DNA of 64,000 nt from JAILEN01 sp036723975 (GTDB taxonomy: Bacteria > Bacillota > Clostridia > Lachnospirales > Lachnospiraceae): assembly GCA_036723975.1 (NCBI GenBank), contig DAIMGJ010000012.1, forward strand, positions 6,501 to 70,500, given 5' to 3'. Made by a program: the position numbers and the translations under genes. The notes below the pieces were generated by a model. It saw only the letters and a list, made by a program, of their open reading frames with translations. It had not been told where the DNA came from and did no database searches. Of this stretch, positions 18,188 through 26,519 are shown in pieces; position 1 is the stretch's first letter, and the number at the start of each line of letters is the position of its first letter.

Positions 18188-18640
18188 TCAATTTACGTAA
18201 ATCAAGTCTTTAATCTTGGAATAAACGCCTTCCTTAATTCCGGGAATCTGCATCAAGTCTTCTACCTTTGAAAAAGTCCCTTTTTCACTTCGGTAAGAGA
18301 TAATCGCCTCTGCCTTGGACTCTCCGATGCCCGGCAAATTCATAAGTTCCGAAACAGATGCAGTATTTAGATTAATCTTTCCTGAATAATCCGCCACATC
18401 GATAGGCTCACTCGTCACCACCGACTCGTAACCCTCTTTGGGATAAATATACACATATACATTGGTGGAAGTAGGTTCTTCTGTTTCTGAAACATTTGTA
18501 TCATCAGCGAATTCTTCCTCCACAACCTGTGTTTTGATTTCTGACTCTTCCTTTGCCTCAAAATAGGATGTTTTACCACATCCGCAAAGCATAATAAGAG
18601 ATAAACAGAAAACGCTCATTGCAAAATATGTTTTTTTCAT
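18188..18640 (-). CDS. ComEA-like helix-hairpin-helix DNA-binding lipoprotein
   Basis: A 150-residue predicted lipoprotein: signal MKKTYFAMSVFCLSLIML followed by lipobox CGCG. A variable acidic region leads to a SLBB-like strand (VYIYPKEGYESVVTSEPIDV), then two helix-hairpin-helix motifs (INLNTASVSELMNLPGIGES, LMQIPGIKEGVYSKIKDLIY). ComEA binds incoming DNA outside the membrane and passes it to ComEC. Classical ComEA has a transmembrane anchor; here the anchor appears to be lipid. First gene of the cluster that ends with comEC. Confidence 0.87.
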   Translation of the reverse strand: MKKTYFAMSVFCLSLIMLCGCGKTSYFEAKEESEIKTQVVEEEFADDTNVSETEEPTSTNVYVYIYPKEGYESVVTSEPIDVADYSGKINLNTASVSELMNLPGIGESKAEAIISYRSEKGTFSKVEDLMQIPGIKEGVYSKIKDLIYVN

Positions 18641-18739
18641 TTCGTCCTCCTTTTTTCGGAGTCCGATCGTTCACACGTTTGATTTTATATGAAAAAACAA
18701 TATATTACAAGAGCGTTTCAAAAATGTTACAAGTATTTT

Positions 18740-19936
18740 TTAAGCAAATTCGCCAAATACCCGGTCTAAAATCTCAAATCCTTCCATAAGTTCTTCCTTA
18801 GTTGTTACAAGAGGAGGAAGCAAACGAAGGACATCACTTCCTGCAGAAAGAACAATCAGTCCTTCTTCTAAGCAGCGTGATACAACATCTTTTACGGGAA
18901 TGGTAAGCACCAGTCCCTGCATGTATCCCATACCACGATGAGCTTTTACAAAGTCATATTTTTCTACAAAAACATCCAAGGACTTTTCCAAAACATCTGT
19001 GTTTTTAACCACCTTACCCGGTAAGTCCATCTCCTCCATCATAGAAATGGATTTTGCCACAGCGGTACATACCAATGGATTGCCGCCGTAGGTGGTACCA
19101 TGATCTCCCGGGACCAAAGAAGCTTTTGCCACTTTTTCACTTACCACAAAAGCACCTACCGGCACACCGGCACCAAGTGCCTTTGCACAGGTTATAATAT
19201 CCGGTTTTACGTTGTAATGTTCAAAAGCAAACATTTTACCGGTTCGTCCCATGCCGCATTGAATCTCATCCAAAATCAGAAGGATGTCTTTTTCTTTGCA
19301 AAGTTTTTCTACCCCTTCCATAAATTCTTTATTGGCAGGATAGATTCCGCCTTCTCCCTGAAGAGACTCCATAAGAATGGCACAGGTTTTATCGTTTACA
19401 AGTTTCTCCACACTATATAAATCATTGAAGGTGGCAAACTTTACTCCATCCATCAAGGGATAAAAGGGTTCGCGGTAGTGGTCCGTTCCGGTAACCGATA
19501 ACGCTCCCACCGTACGCCCGTGAAAGCTGTGTGCCATGGCAATAATTTCATGCCCCGCAAATCCATCCCGAAGAAACGCGTATTTCTTTGCGGTTTTTAT
19601 CGCGCCTTCTATCGCTTCCGCACCGGAATTCGTAAAGAATACTTTATCCAATCCGGTAATCTTTGTTAGCTTTTCGGAAGCCTCCGCCAGTGGTGGATGA
19701 TAATACAAGTTGGAGGTATGTAGCAGTCGATCCACCTGACTTTTTATTGCATCCGTATACTCTTTGTTTCCATAGCCAAAGGCCATGACACCGATTCCGC
19801 TACCAAAGTCCAGATATTTTTTTCCATCGGTATCGAAGAGATAAACCCCTTCACCGTGGTCAAATACAACAGGAAATCGATTGTATACGTGAAACAAATG
19901 CGCTTCTGCGTTGTTTATATATTCCTCTTTTGTCAT
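18740..19936 (-). CDS. argD: Acetylornithine aminotransferase
   Basis: A 398-residue class III PLP aminotransferase making N-acetylornithine from N-acetylglutamate semialdehyde. Features: FGSGIGVMAFGYGN, NSGAEAIEGAIKTAKKY, SFHGRT, LDEIQCGMGRTGK and the PLP lysine in ITCAKALGAGVPVGAF. Operon context (argC, argJ, argB in the same direction; argB stop one base before the start) supports ArgD over other class III enzymes. Last gene of the arginine operon. Confidence 0.95.
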   Translation of the reverse strand: MTKEEYINNAEAHLFHVYNRFPVVFDHGEGVYLFDTDGKKYLDFGSGIGVMAFGYGNKEYTDAIKSQVDRLLHTSNLYYHPPLAEASEKLTKITGLDKVFFTNSGAEAIEGAIKTAKKYAFLRDGFAGHEIIAMAHSFHGRTVGALSVTGTDHYREPFYPLMDGVKFATFNDLYSVEKLVNDKTCAILMESLQGEGGIYPANKEFMEGVEKLCKEKDILLILDEIQCGMGRTGKMFAFEHYNVKPDIITCAKALGAGVPVGAFVVSEKVAKASLVPGDHGTTYGGNPLVCTAVAKSISMMEEMDLPGKVVKNTDVLEKSLDVFVEKYDFVKAHRGMGYMQGLVLTIPVKDVVSRCLEEGLIVLSAGSDVLRLLPPLVTTKEELMEGFEILDRVFGEFA

Positions 19937-19937
19937 A

Positions 19938-20840
19938 CTAAGCCTCCGAATAAAACCGCTGGTCCTCGTCTTTTAAAATCGCTGTACCGATACCTTTGTT
20001 GGTAAAAATTTCCAAAAGCAAACAATGGGGAATTCGTCCATCCAAAATATGAACACGGGATACTCCGTTTTCAATGGCATTGATGCAATTATTTAACTTC
20101 GGAAGCATGCCGCCTCCAATATACCCATCCGAAATCAAATCATTGGCTTCGGAAACCGTAAGTTCGGAAATTAATGTGGAAGAATCCTTCGGATCTTTGT
20201 ATACTCCCTCAATATCCGTAAGGAATGCCAACTTCTCTGCTCCCATTGCTTCGGCAATGGCACAGGCAGCATCATCCGCATTGATATTAAAGGTTTCAAA
20301 CGCATCATTCATTCCCACAGGACAAACAATCGGTAAGAAATCTCTTTCCAATAAATCCCAAAGGATTTGTGGATTCACTTCCGTAACCTCTCCGACAAAA
20401 CCGATATCCTGTCCATCAGAAAGCTTCTTTTCCACTTTCAAAAGACCTGCATCTTTTCCGGAAATGCCTACCGCATTTACGCCCAAAGACTGAACCATTT
20501 GAACCAGGGATTTGTTCACACGGTTTAAAACCATCTCGGCAACTTCCATGGTTGGTTCGTCCGTTTTACGTAGTCCGTTTACAAATTCAGGCTCCATGCC
20601 TGCCTTTTCTACCCAACGAGAAATTTCTTTTCCTCCACCGTGCACAATAATGGGTTTAAATCCAACGAGCTTTAAAAGGGTTACATCCTGGATAACCTGT
20701 TTTTTTAAATTCTCATCCACCATTGCAGATCCACCGTATTTTACAACGATGACCTTACGGTTAAATCTTTGAATATACGGAAGTGCCTCGATAAGCACTT
20801 CTGCTTTTGCCATGACTTCTTCCATCTGATCGAATGCCAT
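19938..20840 (-). CDS. argB: Acetylglutamate kinase
   Basis: A 300-residue amino-acid kinase that phosphorylates N-acetylglutamate. Motifs KYGGSAMVDENLK and VIVHGGGKEISRW are ATP/substrate-binding glycine loops; the C-terminal part has NADDAACAIAEAM and GGMLPKLNNCINAI. The N-terminal helix of about 20 residues (VLIEALPYIQRFNRK) is the type found in arginine-inhibited hexameric enzymes, which suggests feedback inhibition. AAGGAAG precedes the ATG. Confidence 0.96.
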   Translation of the reverse strand: MAFDQMEEVMAKAEVLIEALPYIQRFNRKVIVVKYGGSAMVDENLKKQVIQDVTLLKLVGFKPIIVHGGGKEISRWVEKAGMEPEFVNGLRKTDEPTMEVAEMVLNRVNKSLVQMVQSLGVNAVGISGKDAGLLKVEKKLSDGQDIGFVGEVTEVNPQILWDLLERDFLPIVCPVGMNDAFETFNINADDAACAIAEAMGAEKLAFLTDIEGVYKDPKDSSTLISELTVSEANDLISDGYIGGGMLPKLNNCINAIENGVSRVHILDGRIPHCLLLEIFTNKGIGTAILKDEDQRFYSEA

Positions 20841-20875
20841 ATCACATCTTCCTTTCGAGTAATCTTTTCTTTTCC

Positions 20876-22159
20876 CTAAACCTGTTCCAAAGCCTGTGCA
20901 ATATCGGCAATTAAATCTTCCTTGTCTTCAAGTCCGCAGCTCATACGCACTAATCCTGCAGGGATTCCAGCTTCCAAAAGCTGCGCATCTGTCATCTGAC
21001 GATGGGTAGAAGTTGCAGGGTTTAAGCAGCAGGTTCTTGCATCTGCCACGTGGGTTTCAATTGCAGCCAGCTTTAGGCCCTTCATAAATTTTTCAGCTGC
21101 GCTTCTTCCGCCTTCCAATTCAAAGGAAACCACACCGCATCCGCCATTTGGCAAATACTTCTGTCCCAATTCATAATACTTATCGCTCTTTAATCCGGAG
21201 TACGTAACCTTCTTTACCTTCGGATGTTGTTCCAAAAATTCCGCAACCGCCTGTCCGTTTTCTACATGGCGGGGCATACGAACATGCAAGGATTCCAATC
21301 CAAGATTTAAGTAAAATGCATGCTGTGGTGACTGAATGGATCCCAAATCACGCATCAGCTGTGCAGTTGCTTTTGTAATAAACGCACCCTCTTTGCCAAA
21401 CTTTTCGGCATAGGTAATTCCGTGGTATGACTCATCCGGTGTACAAAGTCCCGGGTATTTCTCTGCATGTGCCATCCAGTCAAACTTTCCGGAATCAATA
21501 ATTGCGCCACCTACAGCCGCACCATGTCCATCCATATACTTTGTGGTGGAATGAGTCACAATATCCGCCCCCCATTCAATCGGGCGACAGTTTACAGGTG
21601 TCGGGAAAGTATTATCTACTACCAGCGGTACACCGTGTGCGTGTGCCACCTTGGCAAAAAGTTCAATATCCAAAACCGTAAGTGCCGGATTGGCGATGGT
21701 TTCACCAAACATTGCTTTTGTGTTTTCCTTAAATGCTGCATTTAATTCTTCTTCCGTAGCATCCGGTGATACAAAGGTGGCATCAATCCCCATTTTTTTC
21801 ATGGTAACGGAGATTAAGTTAAAGGTTCCGCCGTAAATGGAGGAAGATGCTACGATGTGATCTCCGCACTCGCAAAGATTAAATAATGCAAAAAAGTTTG
21901 CAGCCTGTCCGGATGAAGTAAGCATTGCTGCGCTACCACCCTCCAATTCTGCAAGTTTTGCAGCTACATAGTCATTGGTCGGATTCTGTAATCTGGTATA
22001 AAAATAACCGGAAGCTTCCAAATCAAAAAGTTTTCCCATGTCTTCCGACGTATCATACTTAAACGTGGTTGACTGAACGATTGGAATCTGTCTTGGTTCT
22101 CCGTTTTTTGGTGTGTAGCCACCCTGTACACATTTTGTGTTTACTTTGTAGTTTGACAT
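20876..22159 (-). CDS. metY: O-acetylhomoserine sulfhydrylase (aminocarboxypropyltransferase)
   Basis: A 427-residue Cys/Met-metabolism PLP enzyme. PLP lysine in VTHSTTKYMDGHG; other family blocks YFYTRLQNPTND, ALTSSGQAANFFALFN and the C-terminal DARTCCLNPATSTHRQM. Length and the YTRLQNPT form fit MetY, which makes homocysteine directly from O-acetylhomoserine and sulfide. It lies between argJ (28 bp) and argB (35 bp), an unexpected place for a methionine gene. The acetyltransferase that supplies its substrate is encoded by metA at 29496-30419. Confidence 0.92.
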   Translation of the reverse strand: MSNYKVNTKCVQGGYTPKNGEPRQIPIVQSTTFKYDTSEDMGKLFDLEASGYFYTRLQNPTNDYVAAKLAELEGGSAAMLTSSGQAANFFALFNLCECGDHIVASSSIYGGTFNLISVTMKKMGIDATFVSPDATEEELNAAFKENTKAMFGETIANPALTVLDIELFAKVAHAHGVPLVVDNTFPTPVNCRPIEWGADIVTHSTTKYMDGHGAAVGGAIIDSGKFDWMAHAEKYPGLCTPDESYHGITYAEKFGKEGAFITKATAQLMRDLGSIQSPQHAFYLNLGLESLHVRMPRHVENGQAVAEFLEQHPKVKKVTYSGLKSDKYYELGQKYLPNGGCGVVSFELEGGRSAAEKFMKGLKLAAIETHVADARTCCLNPATSTHRQMTDAQLLEAGIPAGLVRMSCGLEDKEDLIADIAQALEQV

Positions 22160-22187
22160 TTCAAGTACTCCTTATTATGTATATATT

Positions 22188-23411
22188 TTAACTTCTGTAA
22201 TCCGCATTAATGGATACATATTCATGTGTCAAATCGCATCCCCAGGCCGTCGCAGAAGCATCTTTTTGGTGCATATCGCAAATCGCCGTTACTTTATCAA
22301 AGCTTAAAATCTTTGTTGCTTCTTCTTCCGAATATCCGGTTGAAACACCGTTTTTCGCAATCTGAAGTTTTCCGCCTTCGCTTTCAAAATACAAATCCAC
22401 TTTTTCCGGATCAAAGGATACGCCGGAATATCCAAGGGCGCAAAGAATACGTCCCCAGTTTGCATCATGTCCGTATATTGCCGCCTTTGTTAAAGAAGAT
22501 GTAACAACAGACTTTGCAAGGATTTTTGCTTCTTCTTTGGAAGCCGCATGCTCCACCTTTACTTCAAAAAGTGCGGTGGCACCTTCCCCGTCTCCCGCCA
22601 TCTTCATGGCAAGCACTTTATTTGCTTCAAAAAGTGCTTTTGCGAAGATTTCATAGTCTTCGTTTTTTTCTGTAATCTTAGGATTATTTGCCAGTCCGGA
22701 TGCCAATACCAGACAAGTGTCGTTTGTGGATGTATCTCCATCCACGGAAATCATATTATAGGTATCTTCTACAACCCAACTTAAAGCATCCTGCAAAAGT
22801 TCCGGTGTAATGCTTACATCCGTAGTCACAAAAGAAAGCATGGTACACATATTCGGATGAATCATCCCACTTCCCTTGCACATGCCACCGATGGTAACTG
22901 TCTTTCCACCGATTTCGACTTCTACTGCAACTTCCTTATTCTTTGTATCCGTCGTCATAATGGCCTTCGAAGCCATCTTTCCAGCCTGTCGATCGGAAGA
23001 AAGCGTCTTTGCCATCATTTCAATACCGTTTTCAATACAATCTATGGGAAGCTGCATTCCAATCACTCCCGTGGAAGCCACCAAAACCTGGTTGGGATCC
23101 ACAGAAAGAACATTTGCACATTTATCCGCGGTTTTTTTGCAATACGATAAGCCTTCCTCTCCGGTACATGCATTTGCAATTCCCGCATTGATTACAACTG
23201 CCTGCGCTTTCTTTTCCTTTGTACAAACGGATTTATCCCATAAAACCGGAGCAGCTTTCACCACGTTTTTGGTAAAAGTACCTGCCACATCACAGGGCAC
23301 CTCGCAAAAAATCATGGCCATATCGTCACGATTCATATATTTTATTTTTGCATTACAATTCGCTGCCGAAAATCCCTTTGCAGAAGTAACGCCGCCATCA
23401 ATGAAATTCAT
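22188..23411 (-). CDS. argJ: Ornithine acetyltransferase / bifunctional ArgJ
   Basis: A 407-residue ArgJ, which moves the acetyl group from N-acetylornithine to glutamate and in many species also makes N-acetylglutamate from acetyl-CoA. The self-cleavage site is visible as GMIHPNMCTMLSFVTTD, with cleavage expected at the Cys-Thr bond near residue 190, giving alpha and beta chains with Thr as nucleophile. The usual sequence is Ala-Thr; Cys-Thr is a mild variant. Part of the arginine operon, 9 bp after the GNAT gene. Confidence 0.95.
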   Translation of the reverse strand: MNFIDGGVTSAKGFSAANCNAKIKYMNRDDMAMIFCEVPCDVAGTFTKNVVKAAPVLWDKSVCTKEKKAQAVVINAGIANACTGEEGLSYCKKTADKCANVLSVDPNQVLVASTGVIGMQLPIDCIENGIEMMAKTLSSDRQAGKMASKAIMTTDTKNKEVAVEVEIGGKTVTIGGMCKGSGMIHPNMCTMLSFVTTDVSITPELLQDALSWVVEDTYNMISVDGDTSTNDTCLVLASGLANNPKITEKNEDYEIFAKALFEANKVLAMKMAGDGEGATALFEVKVEHAASKEEAKILAKSVVTSSLTKAAIYGHDANWGRILCALGYSGVSFDPEKVDLYFESEGGKLQIAKNGVSTGYSEEEATKILSFDKVTAICDMHQKDASATAWGCDLTHEYVSINADYRS

Positions 23412-23420
23412 CTTTCTCTC

Positions 23421-23879
23421 CTAACTGATAAAGTTTGTAATGTTTTCCTCATTGAGAGTAAAGTCATATGTATTTAAATCATCCCGCATACTCCAGCCCT
23501 CTTCGTGCCAGAAAGAATTCCCGATTTGATTTTTCTTAAATGCCACAAGACTCACTTTATTAATCTTTTCCTTTTGTAGGGCCCGCATGCAAAAAATCGC
23601 CATTTCTTTGCCGATTCCATGCCTGCGATACGCTTCTTCCACGCATACATGGTAAAAACAGCCACGCCTGCCGTCATGACCGCAAAGAATGGAGCCCACA
23701 ATTTTGCCATCCGACTCCGCAACCGCAGAGATATTTGGATTTCGGTTTAAGAAGCGAACCACTCCCTCTTTGGAATCATCGATACTTCGTATTCCAAAGC
23801 CGTGAATGGTCATCCAAAGTGCATGTACGCCCTCATAATCCGATTCTGTCATCGGACGAATCCTATATTCAAAGTCCAT
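23421..23879 (-). CDS. GNAT-family N-acetyltransferase in the arginine operon
   Basis: A 152-residue single GNAT domain: substrate region YRIRPMTESDYEGVHALW, strand VGSILCGHDGRRG, and the acetyl-CoA loop VEEAYRRHGIGKEM (RxxGxG). It resembles the YpeA-like group by the GHDGRRGCFYHV segment. Position between argC (15 bp) and argJ (9 bp) suggests a role in N-acetylglutamate formation or in acetylating an arginine-pathway amine. Function is not established by sequence alone. Confidence 0.8.
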   Translation of the reverse strand: MDFEYRIRPMTESDYEGVHALWMTIHGFGIRSIDDSKEGVVRFLNRNPNISAVAESDGKIVGSILCGHDGRRGCFYHVCVEEAYRRHGIGKEMAIFCMRALQKEKINKVSLVAFKKNQIGNSFWHEEGWSMRDDLNTYDFTLNEENITNFIS

Positions 23880-23894
23880 AGCAACCTCTATTTC

Positions 23895-24962
23895 CTATGG
23901 GAACATGGGAACCAAAGAAAGTCCCTCATCCTCATCCAAACCAAACATCAAGTTCATGTTCTGTACCGCCTGACCGGCCGCACCTTTTACTAAGTTATCA
24001 ATGACCCCCATCATGACAACTCGGTGCGTCCGTTCATCTAAGACAAAACCGATATCCATGTAATTAGAACCTTCTACCCATTTTGTCTCCGGCGTTTTCC
24101 CTTCACCCAAAAAGCGAATGAATTTCTCATGGTCGTAGTATTTCTTATATGCATCCGTAATCATGTCTGCTGTAGGATAATCCACATGACCGTCCGAATA
24201 GGTAACCTTATTTAAAGATGCATATTCCGTCGCTAAAATTCCCCGATTCATGGGTACTAAATGGGGAGTAAAGGAAACGGTAAGTTTTTCCTTTGCAGCA
24301 TAGGATAACTGTTCTTCGATTTCCGGTGTGTGCCGATGGGTAGCAACTCCATAGGCTTTGATGCTTTCATTTACTTCGCAAAATAGATTTTGCATCTTCG
24401 CCCCGCGTCCGGCTCCGCTGGTTCCGCTCTTTGCATCAATAATTAAAGTATTTCCGTCAATATAGCCTTCCTTTATTAATGGATAAGCGGTAAGAATCGA
24501 ACATGTTGTAAAGCATCCCGGATTTGCAAGAAGTCTTGTCTTTTTAATCTCTTTTCGATTCACTTCGCAAAGTCCGTAAACGGATTCTTTGATTAAATCA
24601 GGACTTCCATGTTTTATTCCATACCATTTCTCATACACATCCACATCCTTAATACGATAATCCGCAGATAAATCAATTACCTTTACTTTGGATAAAATCT
24701 CCGGCGTAAGAATCGTCGACAAATAACCCTGAGGTGTGGCGGTAAAAATCACATCCACTTTATCTGCCATCACTTCAATATTGTCATCGAGGCATTCATC
24801 TTCCACAAGATCAAACATATTCTGATATACATCTTTGAAACGTTGTCCGACATAGGACTTAGAACCGTACCAAATAATCTTGGCATCTTTATGTTGAAGT
24901 AAGATGCGTACCAGCTCTGCTCCCGCATAGCCCGTAGCACCGATAATTCCGACCTTTATCAT
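23895..24962 (-). CDS. argC: N-acetyl-gamma-glutamyl-phosphate reductase
   Basis: A 355-residue reductase, third step of arginine synthesis. NADP loop IGATGYAGAELVRILL and active-site cysteine in ANPGCFTTCSI; HTPEIEEQL near the C-terminal half. I start at 24962 because AAAGGAGA lies nine bases upstream and the reading begins directly with the Rossmann strand; a 28-residue upstream extension would cross the promoter. First gene of the operon argC-GNAT-argJ-metY-argB-argD, divergent from argG with ARG boxes in between. Confidence 0.96.
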   Translation of the reverse strand: MIKVGIIGATGYAGAELVRILLQHKDAKIIWYGSKSYVGQRFKDVYQNMFDLVEDECLDDNIEVMADKVDVIFTATPQGYLSTILTPEILSKVKVIDLSADYRIKDVDVYEKWYGIKHGSPDLIKESVYGLCEVNRKEIKKTRLLANPGCFTTCSILTAYPLIKEGYIDGNTLIIDAKSGTSGAGRGAKMQNLFCEVNESIKAYGVATHRHTPEIEEQLSYAAKEKLTVSFTPHLVPMNRGILATEYASLNKVTYSDGHVDYPTADMITDAYKKYYDHEKFIRFLGEGKTPETKWVEGSNYMDIGFVLDERTHRVVMMGVIDNLVKGAAGQAVQNMNLMFGLDEDEGLSLVPMFP

Positions 24963-25004
24963 GTTTTGTAATCTCCTTTTCCTTATGTGTTTCCACACTA
25001 AAAA

Positions 25005-25010
25005 ATTATA
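25005..25010 (-). promoter_or_regulatory. -10 box of the argC operon
   Basis: TATAAT on the minus strand about 40 bases upstream of argC. The -35 region would fall near 25027-25034, within or beside ARG box 1, so ArgR bound there would compete with RNA polymerase. No good -35 hexamer is seen. Confidence 0.55.
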
Positions 25011-25031
25011 CTTCATTTGCCTTGTAAAATG

Positions 25032-25049
25032 TGAATGAATATTCATTCA
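25032..25049. promoter_or_regulatory. ARG box 1 (ArgR/AhrC operator)
   Basis: Perfect 18-bp palindrome TGAATGAATATTCATTCA containing the TGAAT...ATTCA core of ARG boxes. It lies in the argC/argG divergent region. The argR/ahrC gene itself is not in this window. Confidence 0.8.
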
Positions 25050-25055
25050 TTATTT

Positions 25056-25073
25056 TATGCATAATTATACATA
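25056..25073. promoter_or_regulatory. ARG box 2 (ArgR/AhrC operator)
   Basis: TATGCATAATTATACATA, palindromic in eight of nine pairs and close to the known ARG-box form. Separated from box 1 by six bases. A weaker third site, ATAAATATTCAC, sits inside the argG promoter spacer (about 25112-25123). Confidence 0.78.
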
Positions 25074-25106
25074 TATATACAAAAATCTCAAGTTTTTAAT
25101 TTTATC

Positions 25107-25135
25107 TTGCTATAAATATTCACTTGTTGTATCAT
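25107..25135 (+). promoter_or_regulatory. Promoter of argG
   Basis: TTGCTA (25107-25112), 17-base spacer, TATCAT (25130-25135), about 54 bases ahead of the argG ATG. The spacer contains an ARG-box-like half site. Confidence 0.7.
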
Positions 25136-25189
25136 AGCCACAGAAAGATTTTACTCACATTTTTAAAATAGGTAAGAAAGGAATGTGTC

Positions 25190-26404
25190 ATGAAGGAAAA
25201 AGTTATACTCGCATACTCAGGTGGTTTGGATACCACCGCAATCATCCCATGGTTAAAGGAGAACTATGACTACGAAGTCATCTGCTGCTGTATCGACTGC
25301 GGACAGGGAGAAGAACTGGATGGTCTTGAAGAAAGAGCAAAATTATCCGGTGCTTCCAAATTATATATTGAAGACATCGTAGACGAGTTCTGTGACGACT
25401 ACATCATGCCATGTGTGCAGGCAGGTGCGGTTTATGAAAACAAATATCTCTTGGGAACCTCTATGGCACGTCCCGGTATTGCAAAGAAACTCGTTGAGGT
25501 AGCTCGTAAAGAAGGAGCTTCTGCCATCTGTCACGGTGCAACAGGAAAAGGAAACGATCAGATTCGTTTTGAACTTGGAATCAAAGCCCTTGCTCCGGAT
25601 TTAAAGATTATCGCTGCATGGCGTGATGACAAATGGAATATGGATTCCCGTGAATCCGAAATCGAATATTGTAAGGCTCACGGCATCAATCTTCCATTCT
25701 CTGCGGATCAGTCTTACAGCCGTGACAGAAACCTTTGGCACATTTCTCACGAAGGCTTGGAGTTGGAAGATCCTGCAAATGAACCAAACTACGATCACTT
25801 ATTAGTCCTTGGTGTTTCTCCGGAAAAGGCGCCGGACGAGGGAGAATACGTAACCATGACCTTTGAAAAAGGTATTCCTACTTCCGTAAACGGGAAAAAA
25901 ATGAAGGTTTCCGATATCATCCGTGAATTAAACCGTTTGGGTGGCAAGCACGGTATCGGAATTGTTGATATTGTAGAAAACCGTGTGGTTGGTATGAAGA
26001 GCCGTGGCGTATATGAAACACCGGGCGGAACCATTCTTATGGAAGCGCACCAGCAATTGGAAGAGCTTGTATTAGACCGTGCGACTATGGAAGTAAAAAA
26101 AGACATGGGTAACAAGATGGCCCAGATCGTATACGAAGGCAAATGGTTTACGCCTCTTCGAGAAGCGGTTCAGGCATTTGTTACATCCACGCAGGAATAT
26201 GTCACCGGCGAAGTAAAGTTTAAACTTTACAAAGGAAATATCATTAAAGCCGGAACGACTTCACCATACTCACTTTACTCGGAATCACTTGCAAGCTTTA
26301 CCACCGGTGATTTGTACGATCACCATGATGCAGAAGGCTTCATTACTCTCTTCGGACTTCCGCTTAAAGTCCGTGCTATGAAATTGGCAGAAAACAATAA
26401 ATAA
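25190..26404 (+). CDS. argG: Argininosuccinate synthase
   Basis: A 404-residue enzyme joining citrulline and aspartate with ATP. The P-loop-like motif AYSGGLDTTAII is near the N terminus; further family blocks are CHGATGKGNDQIRFELG and the aspartate-binding region. Length is standard. AGAAAGGA precedes the ATG. It is the only arginine gene on the plus strand here and is divergent from the argC operon. argH does not follow: tdk converges on it across a long terminator hairpin. Confidence 0.97.
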   Translation: MKEKVILAYSGGLDTTAIIPWLKENYDYEVICCCIDCGQGEELDGLEERAKLSGASKLYIEDIVDEFCDDYIMPCVQAGAVYENKYLLGTSMARPGIAKKLVEVARKEGASAICHGATGKGNDQIRFELGIKALAPDLKIIAAWRDDKWNMDSRESEIEYCKAHGINLPFSADQSYSRDRNLWHISHEGLELEDPANEPNYDHLLVLGVSPEKAPDEGEYVTMTFEKGIPTSVNGKKMKVSDIIRELNRLGGKHGIGIVDIVENRVVGMKSRGVYETPGGTILMEAHQQLEELVLDRATMEVKKDMGNKMAQIVYEGKWFTPLREAVQAFVTSTQEYVTGEVKFKLYKGNIIKAGTTSPYSLYSESLASFTTGDLYDHHDAEGFITLFGLPLKVRAMKLAENNK

Positions 26405-26424
26405 AGAATAATTAAGAATTAAAT

Positions 26425-26493
26425 AAAAAATCTCAAATGATTTCCATCGGGCGCCAAAGAAGCGCGCTACATGGAAACATTTGAGATTTTTTT
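26425..26493. terminator. Long bidirectional terminator hairpin, conserved-apex type, copy A
   Basis: Between convergent argG and tdk. Lower stem AAATCTCAAATG with CATTTGAGATTT, then TTTCCAT with ATGGAAA, topped by a GC-rich apex CGGGCGCCAAAGAAGCGCG. A-rich left and T-rich right ends allow termination from both sides. The apex recurs in two other hairpins at 45832 and 45917. Confidence 0.85.
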
Positions 26494-26519
26494 ACTGTTT
26501 TAAAACTCTATCTTACGGA

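Noticed and set aside
22876..23424. A 182-codon plus-strand open frame.
   Set aside because: Antisense shadow of argJ, whose protein motifs are unambiguous.
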